A stretch of 64,000 bases of DNA from Eulemur rufifrons. Its lineage: Eukaryota > Chordata > Mammalia > Primates > Lemuridae. Shown here in pieces: positions 24,581-36,478 of the stretch. The DNA lies in assembly GCF_041146395.1 (NCBI RefSeq), contig NC_091001.1, positions 103,500,965 through 103,564,964 on the forward strand, in the 5' to 3' direction. The notes below the pieces were generated by a model. It was given only the letters and a program-made list of their open reading frames with translations, had not been told where the DNA came from and searched no databases. How positions within the stretch are numbered: position 1 is the first letter of the stretch; the number at the start of each line of letters is the position of its first letter. Made by a program: the position numbers and the translations under genes.

Positions 24581-26360
24581 ATGGGGCTTATGTAAGACAT
24601 TTCCCTCAAATCCACTCTGACACCTTTTCTGGACAATGGACAACGGAGTGTGGATGGCCTCACGGCAGTGGCAGAGGAAGCGTCTGGGGAGGTCAACAAT
24701 GCCAACCCAGACGTCAGGACAACTGCTTGGTCTCAGATAGTGCAGGTGGTCGTCTTGTTTTCATGTATTCTATTCTATTAAATATAGTAAATTATGTTTC
24801 CTTTATAGACAAAGAGGCGGCAGTTTCTTTGTTTTTAGACAAATGGAATAGAGACCAGACTGAGTCCACTGTTTTCCTGTTCATTGTTTGCAACATGAGG
24901 TGGACAAAGAAACTGCACAATTTTCAGTTTATTTTGAGGATCAAAGGGCTACATTCTTCCATAATGTCTCATGTTGAGTAATATTTATGATGTTGTAATG
25001 TCTTCAAATTGAAAGAATAAGAAAAAATTCTGTTGTCTTTATTTCTAACACAAACACTGTAAATAAGACTAGATTCAACAGAAAAGGGGGAGGGATTTGA
25101 GAAATTATTTAATGGGGATGCTTTGGATGGCTTAATGAGGACAGAAGGTGACTTTGTGGCCTAGGCAGGAAGATGTAATGGCCAAGGAAAGAAACAAGAC
25201 AGCAACCACAGGAGAAGTCATTAAGTTCTTCTCCTTAGAAAGGATTTTGGTGGCATTGGCACCTTGACTAAAGGAATAGAGTAAAACATCTCTCCTGTCT
25301 TTCCTGTATGAACTACACCATTGAATAGCCAAACAGTAAATGCAGGGAAGTTTCTCTTTATATTTTCTCCAGCTAATGCATGAAGATCTAATGCCGTAAG
25401 TAATGGAGCTAGGTATTGCACATCAATGGCTGCTAACGTCATTGAACAAGATACAATAATTATATTCCTCCCAGTGAAAGAATACACCACTACTTACTCC
25501 TGTGCTGAAAGTCTTGAGAGTAAGATCTGGTGACAGCTGTGCACCAACTGGGAAGGTCAGGGGCAATCCAGGTCACCTGCCCTGCCTGGTTGTTGCATGG
25601 CTATTACCAAGATCTCACTCTCTTGATTTTCAACACAGTATTCTTTCCACCTTCCTGTTTTTCCACACCTTGGCTATTCCCCCACTCCCTTAGCTCTGGA
25701 ATCCCAGTGATGATAGTTAATGTCCCATAAAGTCTGTGGTCCAGAATAGTATTAATGTGGTCATTTGTAGGAGAAAAGGGGACTTTTCCCTTTCCTCAGC
25801 CAGATCCCCTCCCCTCAGCCTGTGTAACCTGCTTAGGTTGAGGTGAGCCCTCCATATCCTCTCACCTTGACACTCTCTTTTATTAATTAGCTTAGGTTTT
25901 TATGTTTCTAGGAGAAGCTGAAGTATCAATTGTTAATTCTCTTGGAGCAATTGTGCTTCATTTTGGAGAAAATCTCAACCCTCAAGAGAAATCAGAGGAT
26001 GTTGGTATCCCCGTGGCAGAGGAATAGGCTACTATCTTGACAGTCTCTGACTAAACATGTGGCATAACATTTAGAACAAAATTTATTTCATGTAGCAGAT
26101 TAATGCCATGGCCAAGAGCTATTTCTTGGCAGAAGCTTCTGGGCTGATGGAGGAGACAAAGACGAGGATAATACTGAGCCACTTGGCATCCTTTAATCAA
26201 ACTCTTAGGATTTTTGTTGTTGTTTTGTTGTTGTTTTGTTGTTGTTGTTCGGGGAATATGCTCTTTACACCTGAGTATGAGCAGTGGGAGCTGATTAACA
26301 TATAAATTAACAAGCTCTCCAACAGACAAGTCAGTATAAACTAGCTAGCAAGGTACTTAC
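24581..26360. other. Unassigned sequence with a small coding-like block
   Basis: No repeats are named here apart from a (TTG)n tract at 26211-26249. A short CpG-containing block at about 24592-24780 stays open in two frames, but it has no recognised domain or clear splice signals. The rest is ordinary-looking single-copy DNA. Confidence 0.35.
26211..26249. repeat. (TTG)n/(TTTTG)n simple repeat
   Basis: Tandem TTG units with periodic TTTTG. No SINE body is attached on either side. Confidence 0.9.
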
Positions 26361-26367
26361 TATAGGA

Positions 26368-26460
26368 AGTGCTATGTCATGGTTGAGAGCACAGGCTTTG
26401 GTACAAATTGCTTAAATCCTAGATCCACAATTTTCTAGCTGCATAACCTTAAAATAAGGT
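26368..26460 (+). mobile_element. MIR: MIR SINE 5' half
   Basis: GGTTGAGAGCACAGGCTTTGG, CTTAAATCCTAGATCCACAA and TTCTAGCTGCATAACCTTA match the MIR 5' half (AGAGCACAGGCTTTGGAGTC ... TTACTAGCTGTGTGACCTT). Confidence 0.8.
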
Positions 26461-26654
26461 ACTTATGCTGCTTATGCCTAGGAAGGGCCTGGAATCTCTC
26501 CAGGTTGTGTTGGTGTCGACTGTGGCCATGAGGATGGGATCCTTCATGTGACTTGACAGAAAGGCACACACTTGTATGAATGGTGGGGGGACAGTTTCCA
26601 GGGAAATAGGATGTCTTTGACTCACAGCCTGGGAGAACACCTCAGAAGATGTCT

Positions 26655-26865
26655 ACCACTCTATCCATTTTAAGTTGTTGTAAGAATAATTGCACTGAGA
26701 GTAGATTTTAAGCATTCTCACCACAAAAAAAAAAAATGGTAAGTATGCATGGTAATGCATAGTTTAGCCATATTTAGCCATTCTACAATGCATATATATT
26801 TCAAAATATCACATTGTACATGATAAATATATACACTTTATATTTGTCAATTAAAATACATAAGT
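26655..26865 (+). mobile_element. L1: Old L1 3'-end fragment
   Basis: GATTTTAAGCATTCTCACCAC with an A-run, ATATTTCAAAATATCACATTG, ATAAATATATACACTTTATA and TTTGTCAATTAAAATACAT match the terminal 3'UTR of an old L1. A related copy is at 33090-33295. Confidence 0.65.
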
Positions 26866-28375
26866 AAATGAATAAATATGAATAATTGAAGGGAGGAATT
26901 TGCATTCTAAGTGGAAAAACTAGCATGAATTATAAACAAATCTTGTTCAGAAACACAGACAAACAAAATATAATGAAAATTAATCTCTGTTTTGCCTGAG
27001 CATAAAATATAATTAAACTACTCCTCAAATTCATAATGAACTTAGTCTGCCTTCACTGAACACTCACCATTTGCATGCCCTTAAGCCTTCTTATGATTAA
27101 TGACAAAGTCAACCCAAGTTGTGTTTTGCTACAAAGAACACTGTGAGGCAGGAATCATCCTTTGGGGAGACTTTCAGACAGAGGTGGCTGTATCACTCCC
27201 TTAAGGGGTCACCTCTGTTACCTGGGACACACTCAGAGTCCCAGGGCTTCCAAAGAACAATGATTTAAACACATAAGGGGCCTGAATTAATATGGAACAA
27301 AGTTGCCTCTTAGTCACTGGAAATTAGATGAGTAGCACAAACTCACTTCGTGCCCTAAATTCTGCAGTCCCTGTGAACTCTCCCCGCTGCCCCAATTTGT
27401 CCCATTTACCTTCTAATATTTTTAAAATCTGTGGCCACTTCTTCACCTACAGAGACCTTACCATATCTCAGCAAAGTTACTGAAAAACTAATTTTATAAA
27501 TTATTCATTCTTTAGTGAACAAGCATAAAGTACATTCACTTTGGGTTGCCCCTAGGATACAGAAATGGAAAAGACATGGTTCCTGCCTATGAGAGGCTCT
27601 ACCAGACTTTGTTCTGGTCGTCCTTGTACCAATTATTATAATTATGATTATTGCTGATGCCCTACAAAGGAAGAAGTTTTGGAGAGAGCTACAGGCTAAG
27701 GCTCACCCTGATTGGGTTTGATCAGATTTATTTTTGTTAGAGGTCACTAGTTCTTAAAATTTAAATGAGTTGTGCATGTGTGCACGTGCTCATGCATGTT
27801 TGCCTTGGGTTGGTATTTGGGTGTGGAGTTTTGCTTTTACCAAATATCTGATATACTGATTTTACTTATTCTCACCAATCTGCTGTTCTTGACAAGGACT
27901 CCTCTGGTACAATCAGGTAAAAAATAAATCACAAAGGCTTTTGTGGTATTTTGTGATACTTGCTTTATAAGATCAGGATAAACATTAATGGGAAATGGAA
28001 GACTTTTATTTGATGATCAACTTTTGACTAATTTAGAAGACAGAGGAAATCAGGCCGGGCATCCCTCAGCCTCTGGCCTCCTACCCTGGTAAGGTCATCC
28101 ACATGTACATGGCCATCCTTAGCTTCCTCCTCCCCGACATGAAGAGAAGAGTCCTTGCTTGTGCTCTGGAATGTGCTTCTGCAGGAATTGGCTCTATCCA
28201 AAGCTCCACCAGATAAAATACACAAATCTGACAACATACACAGCTGATAACATACACACATCTCTTCCATCACAGGTTCCCCAATCTCTCCTGCCAGCTC
28301 AGCACCTGCACTGGGTGCACCTCCATCTCTTTCCTTCCCTGCCTGTTGCCTCTTCCTTTCTTGTTCACTCCTCAG
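26866..28375. other. Unassigned sequence
   Basis: No gene is recognised. TTTGGGTTGCCCCTAGGATAC...GACATGGTTCCTGCC at 27538-27586 looks like a short antisense L2 scrap. The rest shows no family signature. Confidence 0.35.
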
Positions 28376-29250
28376 TTTACTTTAGTCCAGCTCTCAATCC
28401 CCATAGCTTGGTTAAAACTGCTCCTGCCAAGGTCAGCAGTAACCCCGGAGGTACTGAAAGAGACTTTTCTTTGATCTTCTTGTCCTTGCTGCTGAACTTG
28501 GCACTTTGGACCATGCCCACAGTTCCAAACCCACCTCCCTCCTTGATTTCTGAGCACCACCCACTTTGGATTCATCCCTGCTGTTGTTCTCACAGTGATG
28601 TCCTGCGTGACTTCCTCCTCACTACCCCTATGCTTCCATGTCTCCCAGTCTCTATCTCCAGCTTCCATTTCTCTACTGAGCACCAGCCACATGTCCACCT
28701 TGTACTGGACATCTGGACTTCGCCACCTGGATACCCCACAGGCATCCCAAACCAGCACGTCTGGCCTGGTCTCATGCACCTCCACATCACCCTGCCGGGG
28801 CCTGCTCCTCCTCCCGTGCTCCCTAGCTCACCCAGTGACAGACACCAGCCTGCATCCTGTGGCCCAGCACAGAAACCTCTGAGTCACCCAGGACCTCTTC
28901 ATTCTCACCCCAAACATCCAGTCAGGCACCAGATTTTACCTTTCGAATGTCCCTGTGATTGATTTTAGCTATCAGATCTCTCTCCTGGGTTATAGAGACA
29001 ACACCAGGCAGTCTCATTTCATTGATTCCAGGCTTTGGCCCTCATATCCATCCAGCTGCACGGAAGCCAAGGTAATCCTTCTAAAACATAAATGTTAAAA
29101 TTCTTCAAAAGCTCTCGGGCGTGCAGAGTTAAATCCGTGCTCTCTAGCAGAGCATGCCCAGCCTTAATCTGGCTTTTGCTTAGATTTCCAACTTCATTTC
29201 CTGCCAGCTCTTCCACTCTCAGTTGTATGCTCTGTGGTTTGAAAGAAGGC
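28376..29250 (+). pseudogene. L2: L2 LINE reverse-transcriptase fossil
   Basis: AAGGTCAGCAGTAACCCC, then CTTTTCTTTGATCTTCTTG and GGCACTTTGGACCATG, translates in one frame to FFDLL..AAELGTLDH. This echoes the L2 reverse-transcriptase motif DLSAAFDTVDH. ACATCTGGACTTCGCCACC and GGCATCCCAAACCAGC follow where L2 encodes LDISTWM..RHLK. TAATCCTTCTAAAACATAAA and TTCTTCAAAAGCTCTCGGG come after. Frameshifts break the frame. A 267-codon open frame (28159-28962) crosses this block but is not the L2 frame for most of it. Confidence 0.65.
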
Positions 29251-29259
29251 AAATCTTAC

Positions 29260-29280
29260 TTTTTTTTTTTTTTTTTTTTT
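29260..29280. repeat. T21 homopolymer
   Basis: Uninterrupted T run just after the L2 fossil. No SINE body or duplication is seen around it. Confidence 0.95.
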
Positions 29281-29284
29281 ACTT

Positions 29285-32200
29285 ATCCCCATTTCTCCAG
29301 TCCCTAAGAGTTCCATTTTCCTCTTACAGATTTACCAAAAGCAAAGCTGCAAACTTGATTCCCTGTAATATATTATATAATCAGTCCACAATTTGCTCCA
29401 GTATAAAAACATCTCTGCTTTTGAGGTCCTTGGTTATTTCTACTTCTTTATTCTTGTCCCTACTGCCTGGAAGGGGGTCAGAGATTGGAGTACTGGTGGT
29501 GATGAAAGAGGTGAGTTCTAGACCTGGCACTTAGTAGCTCCCATCCATTTGTTCTTTGCTCCTGTTTTATAGTTTCTGCAGAACGGGAAGACCGGTTTCT
29601 GGGCACTTGGTATTGATCAGTTCAAGCCCATGGTGGCTACTCCTCATTAACTCGCACCAGTAAATGTCAACATTTCAGGCTAACGTTACTTCGTGTGTGC
29701 CAATCCCGCTGCACAGGACTTCCTCCCGGCCCCCTGCTCTCCCCGCAGTCAGCACCTGGGGAGATCTCACTCTGGCGTCCAGGTCCAGCTCACACCTGTC
29801 CTCCTCACACTCACCCTTCTCCAGGATGGTTCTTTACGTCCTTGCCGTGCACACAGCATCGCCTGTGTCCCTCGAACATTGCGGTTAACATGATGTGTGC
29901 TGGGAACCACCCTCTCATCTGCTCGTTTCTCTTTCCAGCCCTTCACTGAAAGCTTCACGGGCCATCAGAGTCTTGGTCACCACTGTGTTTTCAGAGTCCA
30001 GCCTGGTGCTGAATAGTTGCCCAGTTAAAGTCTATCAAATGAACAGTGGACACCTACTGGGGAAAAATAATAGAACTATTTATCCTATTGCCTAACTTTG
30101 CTTACAAAGGCATTTCAGATGGAATCACAAGGGATCAGAATAGGGAAGATACTTTGAACTCATCAGACAGTGTTGGTAACTTCTTCCTGGTGAAAACCCT
30201 TAAACAGATTTATGAGGGCAAAGGCATTTTGATTTCCCAGCGTGGGCTGGTCTCTGTAACGCAAACACAGATCTCATGATGAGCTCAAGCTCCCTCCCAC
30301 TGGGAATCCTTGGGCTGTCTGGGGGCACTCCCAGGCTAGGGTAACAAAGATTTCCCCGGCCACTGCTGTGTGGAATACCATTTAGTGGCTCTGCTCCCCT
30401 CCCCACTCCCTGTGGACTGGAACTCTGGCTCTGCCGAAGTCTGTCGTGGTTCAGGTGCGAGGCTGGTCTCAGGTTCTGTACCACCCTCATTCCACGTCAC
30501 TCCCAGACCCCATGTGGCGGTTGACTACGCCAGGCTTAACTGTGCCTGGCACAAGGCTGCTGCAAGGACCCACCCTTGTCCACTGACTGACAGTCCCCAG
30601 GACGCATCTGCCATGTTTCTAACAGTCTACCTCAGGGCTGGAGGTCCTTCACTGGCTTTAGTAGCCTTAGACTGAGTCCAGGTGTAGGGCTGCTAAGAAG
30701 TCTTGTTTTCTCTTCTCTCCCAGTGGGAAGGCTGTTTCTTATTTCTTGTGAAAGACCAGATGCCCTTCTCCAGATCTGACAGCTCGAGTGTCAATCAAAG
30801 TGGGGTTAGTGCTTCGCGTGCCCTTTGGCCCCCTTGTGCTGGCTGTGGCGGATGTCTCCAGGGGCCCCCTGTCAGCCTTCCAGGTCTCACAAGCCTCCTT
30901 CTGAATCTCTCTTCAGTTTCAACCAATGAATGCGCATGAGTTTTGAGTATCACTTTGGGACTCACAAAACAGTCGACTTTATCAAAGGAGTTTTTGACTT
31001 TTACTTTCTGAGTCGTCCAGAGCCCCCCGACCCCCCTGCTCCAGGCCCCTCCGTGCTGTGGTTACCAGCTACACTGCTGTCTGAAGCACAGCCCAGATTG
31101 CGTTCGTCCCTCAGAGTGTGAGTGTTTGGAGAAAATTACTCAGCATTTAAATGTCAAGATAATCGAGCCCACACCACCACAAATAATTATGTAAAGGACA
31201 GAGATAAGGCATCACCGCTGCCCAGGCTGCCAGGGACCTTCAGGGCCATGGAGCGCAGCCCACACCTTTCTCAGGTAGAGAGAAAGGAGGAGGCAGCGCC
31301 GCCCACCCCCACCCCCACCCCCACCCCACCCCCCTCTGACCGCACCTGAGGCCAAGGGACACTTACAGCAGACACCTCACCCTCACGACACCCTCCATGG
31401 CAATTGGTTTTATTTTGAAAATTATCCATCCCCCTTTGGCTAAGACAAAAGAAAACGGGAGATGGATATGAGTCTTGAGGAAATACTGCTCTTTGGTCCT
31501 GACAAACCGGCCTGATTCACTCCTTCCTGGTGGGAGGCGCACAGCACCGCACAGCTGCTTGAAGCCCACTGGGAAGCGGGTGCTGGAGAGCAGCTGCCCC
31601 GGGGCACTCCGCTCCTGAAAGGCCTTTGCTGTGTTTCCAGTGAACTGGGGACCTGGCTGAGTCAGTGAGTGTTTTTCCTGATTTGCTTTTTAGTGTTGCG
31701 GCAGCGGCAACTGGAGATTTTTAAAGTGCGAGGCAGAAGACAGAAGAGACCGCAGTACTCGCCCGCAGTCTGGGGGAAGATGGCAACCATAGGATTTGTC
31801 GTTGGAGGGAGGGCTGGGATGAAGATGCCTTGATTTCTCAGGGTCACTTCTATTTCAGAGAAGTATTCTCCCCATCCATTTCTTTGTAAATAAAGAGTTG
31901 TCCTTAGCCTAAGCATTAAAAGCAAAATCAAACACACACACATTTTTTCATCCTAGCAGCTGGTATAAATTAGACACGTGCAAGGTGCCAAGCTCCATCC
32001 TGCTTACCGTGAGGGGACATACAGCACTCCCACAGGCTCAGACTAAGAGCATCAGCAAAGCAAGGTACGTGTAAGTCAGAGGCATCTGACAGCAGAGACC
32101 CTAAGTGCATCAGGCAGGTGGAGAGAGTGAGGGCTGAGCCTATTGGTGAATGTAGTCTAGGAATCGAGCGGTCAGTCTACATAAGGCATCCACCCTCCAT

Positions 32201-32330
32201 GACTTCCTGCCTTGTGCATGAAGGCACCTCCTTCTGGGAAGCCATTCACTCTCCATTGTCAAAATAGTGAAGGCTCATAAAACTCTTATAGCCCATTCAA
32301 ACAGCTCCTCTTTGAGAGTGCATCTGGGAA
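29285..32330. other. Repeat-poor, GC-richer interval
   Basis: Three kilobases with no recognisable transposon and visibly more G+C than the surroundings, most evident at 29640-31800. No open frame above about 101 codons shows a domain, and I find no convincing exon. The segment at 31130-31215 contains TTTAAATGTCAAGATAATCG and AATAATTATGTAAAGGACAG, AT-rich homeodomain- and GATA-like sites in GC-rich surroundings. It could be regulatory DNA, but that is inference. Confidence 0.35.
31302..31335. repeat. (CCCCCA)n minisatellite, G-rich on minus strand
   Basis: Six closely spaced C runs of 3-6 separated by single A bases. The minus strand has the matching G runs and could form a G-quadruplex. Confidence 0.95.
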
Positions 32331-32600
32331 CTGATCCAGTTGATGGTGTCTTTCTTTGAGCTTTCTAATCATACTGTACATCTCCCCATTAGGTCATCAA
32401 TGACCATGTTGCAAAATTTATAAATCATTTCTTGGGTCTTGTTCTGCTTGACCTATCAATACCATTTGACCTAGTGGACCACTTGCCTTCCAGGATACCA
32501 TAGTCTTTGGGTTGGCTCATCCATTTTTATGTAGTTCTTCTTCATGGAGTTCTTATCAACCCGAGCTCTCAACATTGCAGTCTCTCAGTGTGCGGTTCTT
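32331..32600 (+). pseudogene. L2: L2 LINE reverse-transcriptase fossil, 5' piece
   Basis: Translating near 32390-32530 gives GLVLLDLSIPFDLVDHLPS, a good match to the L2 reverse-transcriptase motif LLDLSAAFDTVDHSLL. Sequence then degrades. It is probably the upstream part of the L2 that resumes at 33985 in the same orientation. Confidence 0.75.
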
Positions 32601-33089
32601 AGACGTCTGAGGTGCTGCACTGATTAACGCCAGGGGGCAGATGCACAGAGATGTCTACCTACTGGGTGCTCCCTGGAGTTGTGCATAGACCAGTGCTGAA
32701 GCACAATCATTGACCAGTAGATGCTGGTCTGCCAACTGTTTGCTATCCATTCACAACAAGGACAGATATTGAGAGAATGAATTAACAAACATTTAGAACA
32801 ATATGCTATAATTGCTTCATTCACATCTGCAGCCAGTGGACTCTTCTAGTGTTCATAGTCTGGTCAGGTACAGACCAGTGTGTGTGCTGTTGGACTCCTG
32901 GTGAGTGACATGTGATGTGAGCTGTGTACCAGCCATGCACAACAGGACCGTGTTGCAATATGTGATGTTTTAACTTCAATCAGTCAACTGAAAAATCACA
33001 TAAAATCTGAATTCATATCTTTTACTAAAAGATAACTGATTAACTATAGTTAACCTTTAACTACAGCTAATGCTGTATTGTGTACTTGT

Positions 33090-33295
33090 AATTTACTAAG
33101 AAAGTAGATATTAAGTGTTCTCACCCCCACAAAAAAAAAAGCTAACTATGGGAGGTAATGTATGTGTTAATTAACTAATTAACCTGATTGCAATAATCAT
33201 TTCACAATGTATAGGTATATCAAATCATCATGTTGTACACTTTAAATATATACAATTTTGTTTGTCAATCATACTTCAATAAAGCTGAAAAAAGA
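33090..33295 (+). mobile_element. L1: Old L1 3' end interrupting L2
   Basis: TATTAAGTGTTCTCACCCCC with an A run, GTAATCATTTCACAATGTAT, TATCAAATCATCATGTTGTA and TCAATCATACTTCAATAAAG form the terminal 3'UTR of an old L1. It lies between two parts of an L2. Confidence 0.7.
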
Positions 33296-33968
33296 TCATT
33301 TAAATCAACTAAAACATTTAAGATAGATTGTTGAAAATCGGTACTGATGAAGAATTTAAAATGAACATTGAAAATGCAATTTATTTTGTTTCATTTTGGA
33401 TAAAAGTTAAAAATGAATATCCTGAGTCTATAGAACTTGCTTTAAAATCCTTTCTTCCATTCCCATCAACCCACCTTTTCTACCATGAGTAACAGTAAAA
33501 CAAAACATAGAAATAGTTTAGGTGTATGTTGTCCCCAATAAGTAATCCTGTCATCAGTCCAACTTAGCTTAGCTGAACTAACAAGCAATAAGCAAGTTCA
33601 TTTGTCACTTTAAAAAGTTAATTATTGATATCTACAGTATAGGTTCAAAATTTGTGTAGGGATTTTGAAAATGTGAAATCACTATTTCATTCCTAATAGT
33701 TTGTTTAATTATAATTTCTATAGGGAAAAAGTTATAAGTGCAAAGCTCTTATTAATCTCCTATATGCATAATTTCAATGAGCAATGTGTCATTTTGGTAA
33801 TTTTTTTCTCCACTGTGCTTTTGCTTTTTAGTTTCATGTCTGTTGAATCTAATAATACAAATTTGGGCTTGTATTTTGCAAGTCTTTGTCTTTATTTCAT
33901 TTTTCTTTTCTAGTAGTTCACTTTTCTTTTCTTTTACAGAAGTCTTAGTCTTTAGTGTTTTAGAAACT
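33296..33968. other. Unassigned AT-rich sequence
   Basis: AT-rich DNA between the L1 end and the resumed L2, with no family signature. A (CA)n stretch follows at 33969-33989. Confidence 0.35.
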
Positions 33969-33984
33969 AACACACACACACGCA

Positions 33985-35234
33985 CACACAAATATATAGA
34001 CCTCAGAGGCCACACAGCCCTGGAGTTGTGCAAGTCCTTCTCTTCTCTATGTTCACTGACTCCCATGGTGATATTATCAAGTTTCCTGTCCTTAAATTCC
34101 ATCCAAATGCCAACAACTTCCAAATGTGTCTCTTCAGCCCAGACTTCTCCCCTGAACTCAGCCTCACTTGTCCAATTTCCTACTTGACATTTCTGCTAGG
34201 ATGACTAACCAATCCAAAACGGAACTGATCTTCCCCCATTCCCACCCAAGATGCTCTACTTACAAACTTCATCATCTCAGTAAGGGGAAACAACATCTTT
34301 CCAAGAGCTCAGGCCAAACACTCAGAACCATTCTTGACCCTTCCCTTTTCACACACTCCACATCTATTCTATATTGAAATCGGGTTGGTCCCACCTGAGA
34401 AATACATCCCGAACTTAACCACTTTCTCATAAGCTCCATTTTCATAGCTCTAACCCTAGCTCTTCTCCCCCTTATCTGGATTACTGCAATGATCTCCTAA
34501 ACAGTCTCTCTGCTTTCACCCTGTCTTACAGTCTCTTCTCAGCACGGCAGCTACAGTGAGTCCTTCAAACCTAAAGATATCACATCACTTTTCTGCTCAC
34601 ATCATTCTGATGAAGCCCCATCTTAGTTTAAAAGTCAATTATAATGACCTTAAAAAACATGCATAGTCTGCACTCCTCCTTTGTTCACTTTGACCCAGGC
34701 ACACTGGCTTCCTTATTGTTCATCAATGTACTAATCACCCTTCTGCCGCAGGGCCTTTGCACACATTGTTTACTCTTCCTAGAACACTCTTCACTGGCAG
34801 ATCCCTTCAGCTTGCTCTCTGGTTTCCTGTGGATATTTGCCTAAGTGTGACCTCTCAGTGAGGCTTTTTATTAGACTTTATTTAAATTTACACTCTTCTG
34901 GCTTCATTTATTCCCCTTATCTGCTTTATTTTTATCCATAGTGCTTAGAATCTTTTTGATATACTGTATAATTTATATTTTAAAGCTTCTCAATAGAATA
35001 TAAGCTCTGTAAGGGTAGGGATTTTATCTCTTTTGTTCACTGCTGACTCCCTAGCACCTACAGCAGAGGTTGAAACTCTGATAGGTATTTATTCTCCTAA
35101 TTATGAGGTGTTATTTGACTGTGAGCCTCTGTTCAGGAGACAAAATGCCTTGCAACATTGCAAATTCTCTGGGCTTAACCCCGTGCCTAATAAAGAGCAA
35201 GGATTAATGCATGTTGATTAATAAATGAATGAAA
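33985..35234 (+). pseudogene. L2: L2 LINE ORF2 C-terminal region and 3'UTR
   Basis: This is the longest L2 copy here. CTCACTTGTCCAATTTCCTACTTGACATTTCTGC occupies the L2 region coding NCLLDIS, followed by ATCCAAAACGGAACTGATC (SKTEL.). CTTATCTGGATTACTGCAAT and CAGGGCCTTTGCACACATTG come next, then AATATAAGCTCTGTAAGGGT, with AATAAATGAATGAA at the end. Scattered stops and indels make it a fossil. Confidence 0.85.
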
Positions 35235-36478
35235 GGCTGTCTGGGGATATTGTAAATGATGAGAATGTAACACCAGAACTCCTGGTTTTTCTTATCTCAT
35301 TTCAAAGATGGGAGAAATGTAAAAACAAAAGATTTATCTAGATGCAAGAGAAAAATAATAACTTATGTAGAGTTCTGGGAAGGAGACATCTTTGAGGTTT
35401 TGGATAAAGCAGGTGTGTTTTGAGTTCTGATCATTGGCAGGAATCAGACCTGAGAGGTTACCTATTGAGGAGGTGGGAAGAGGTTTAATGAAGTATATAT
35501 TCCAGGAGTTTGAGTAAATTGTCTTTGGCTGAATGTCCCTTTCCAACTTGGAGGACTTGACACATTAGTCAGAAATCTCTATTATTTCTTTACTCTTTTA
35601 AAGATTAACATCTAACAGTAAAAATTCTCACTATCATGAGGGATAAAATCATATTAATTCTCAAGTTCTTTGTCCTAAGACAATGGAAAGTCAGGCTTGA
35701 GTTTTCAGGAGGCAGACCTCAGCTATATTGTACATAAAGGAGATATATTCTTCTAGACATAAAAGGGGGAGGGGGGAATCCGTGCTTTATTTTTAAGAAC
35801 AAATAGGGGAAAATGGTGGTTACCTTTCAAGGAAAATGTTATGGAAGCTCATGGAGGTTGCTTCCCTTTCCCTAGATTATAAAGGCTTGGTATAACCAGT
35901 ATAGTCATTCACACATTAGTATGAATAAGTCCAACTTATTTTCTTTTTCAGGGAGATTTGCACTGCAGATCTCATCTCTGCCTATACAATGAATAGATTT
36001 AAGTGTCATCCATTAAGTGAGAGCAAGTGTAGTTCCATTGATTAAATGAACATGCTTCTATCTAACTTCCATAGTCCCCTTCAGATTTCCTAATGCCTGG
36101 CCAGACTGAATGGTCCACATTAACCCAAAGCACCACAATTTTTCCTATGGAAAATCTGAATCCAATAAGTTCTACCTTGTGAAAGGAAAAAAAGCATATC
36201 TTTTCTAAAAACCTCGCATTTCTCATCTCTATAATGTAATTTTTGAACCAGACAGCCACACTTTCTGAGCCACAAACAATAGAGAATAGATTTTGGTGCC
36301 AATCTTGGATAGTGAGACAATATTGGAAAGCACTGTGCAGGTTGAAACGTTGGCACATGAGGGCCAAGGTGGTAGCCTGTAAGAACAGAACACATTAATG
36401 TAGTATTTGAAATTTGGTCTGTTCTTGAGAGTCTAGGAGGGATAGTTCCAACAATGTTAAGGCACTATGAGATATCAG
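35235..36478. other. Unassigned sequence
   Basis: No gene or named repeat is recognised. The open frames are under 102 codons and featureless. Confidence 0.35.

Noticed and set aside
24577..24981. 134-codon open frame called as a gene
   Set aside because: No recognisable product, no splice context, and the second half is AT-rich filler. Kept only as a finding for the short CpG-bearing part.
28159..28962. 267-codon open frame on the plus strand, the longest in the window
   Set aside because: It crosses an L2 reverse-transcriptase fossil in a mostly different frame. The translation is Pro/Ser/His-rich low-complexity from C/T-rich DNA, with no domain and no splice or promoter context.
29260..29280. 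T21 run as an antisense SINE tail
   Set aside because: No Alu or other SINE body follows, and no direct repeat flanks it. It is treated as a homopolymer. The same reasoning applies to 53507-53527.
29640..31800. CpG island or gene promoter
   Set aside because: The interval is GC-richer than its surroundings, but CpG dinucleotides are sparse and no exon or TATA/initiator arrangement stands out.
33960..34187. 114-codon frame at 33843-34187 as a small gene
   Set aside because: Its second half is L2 sequence and its first half is T-rich low-complexity.
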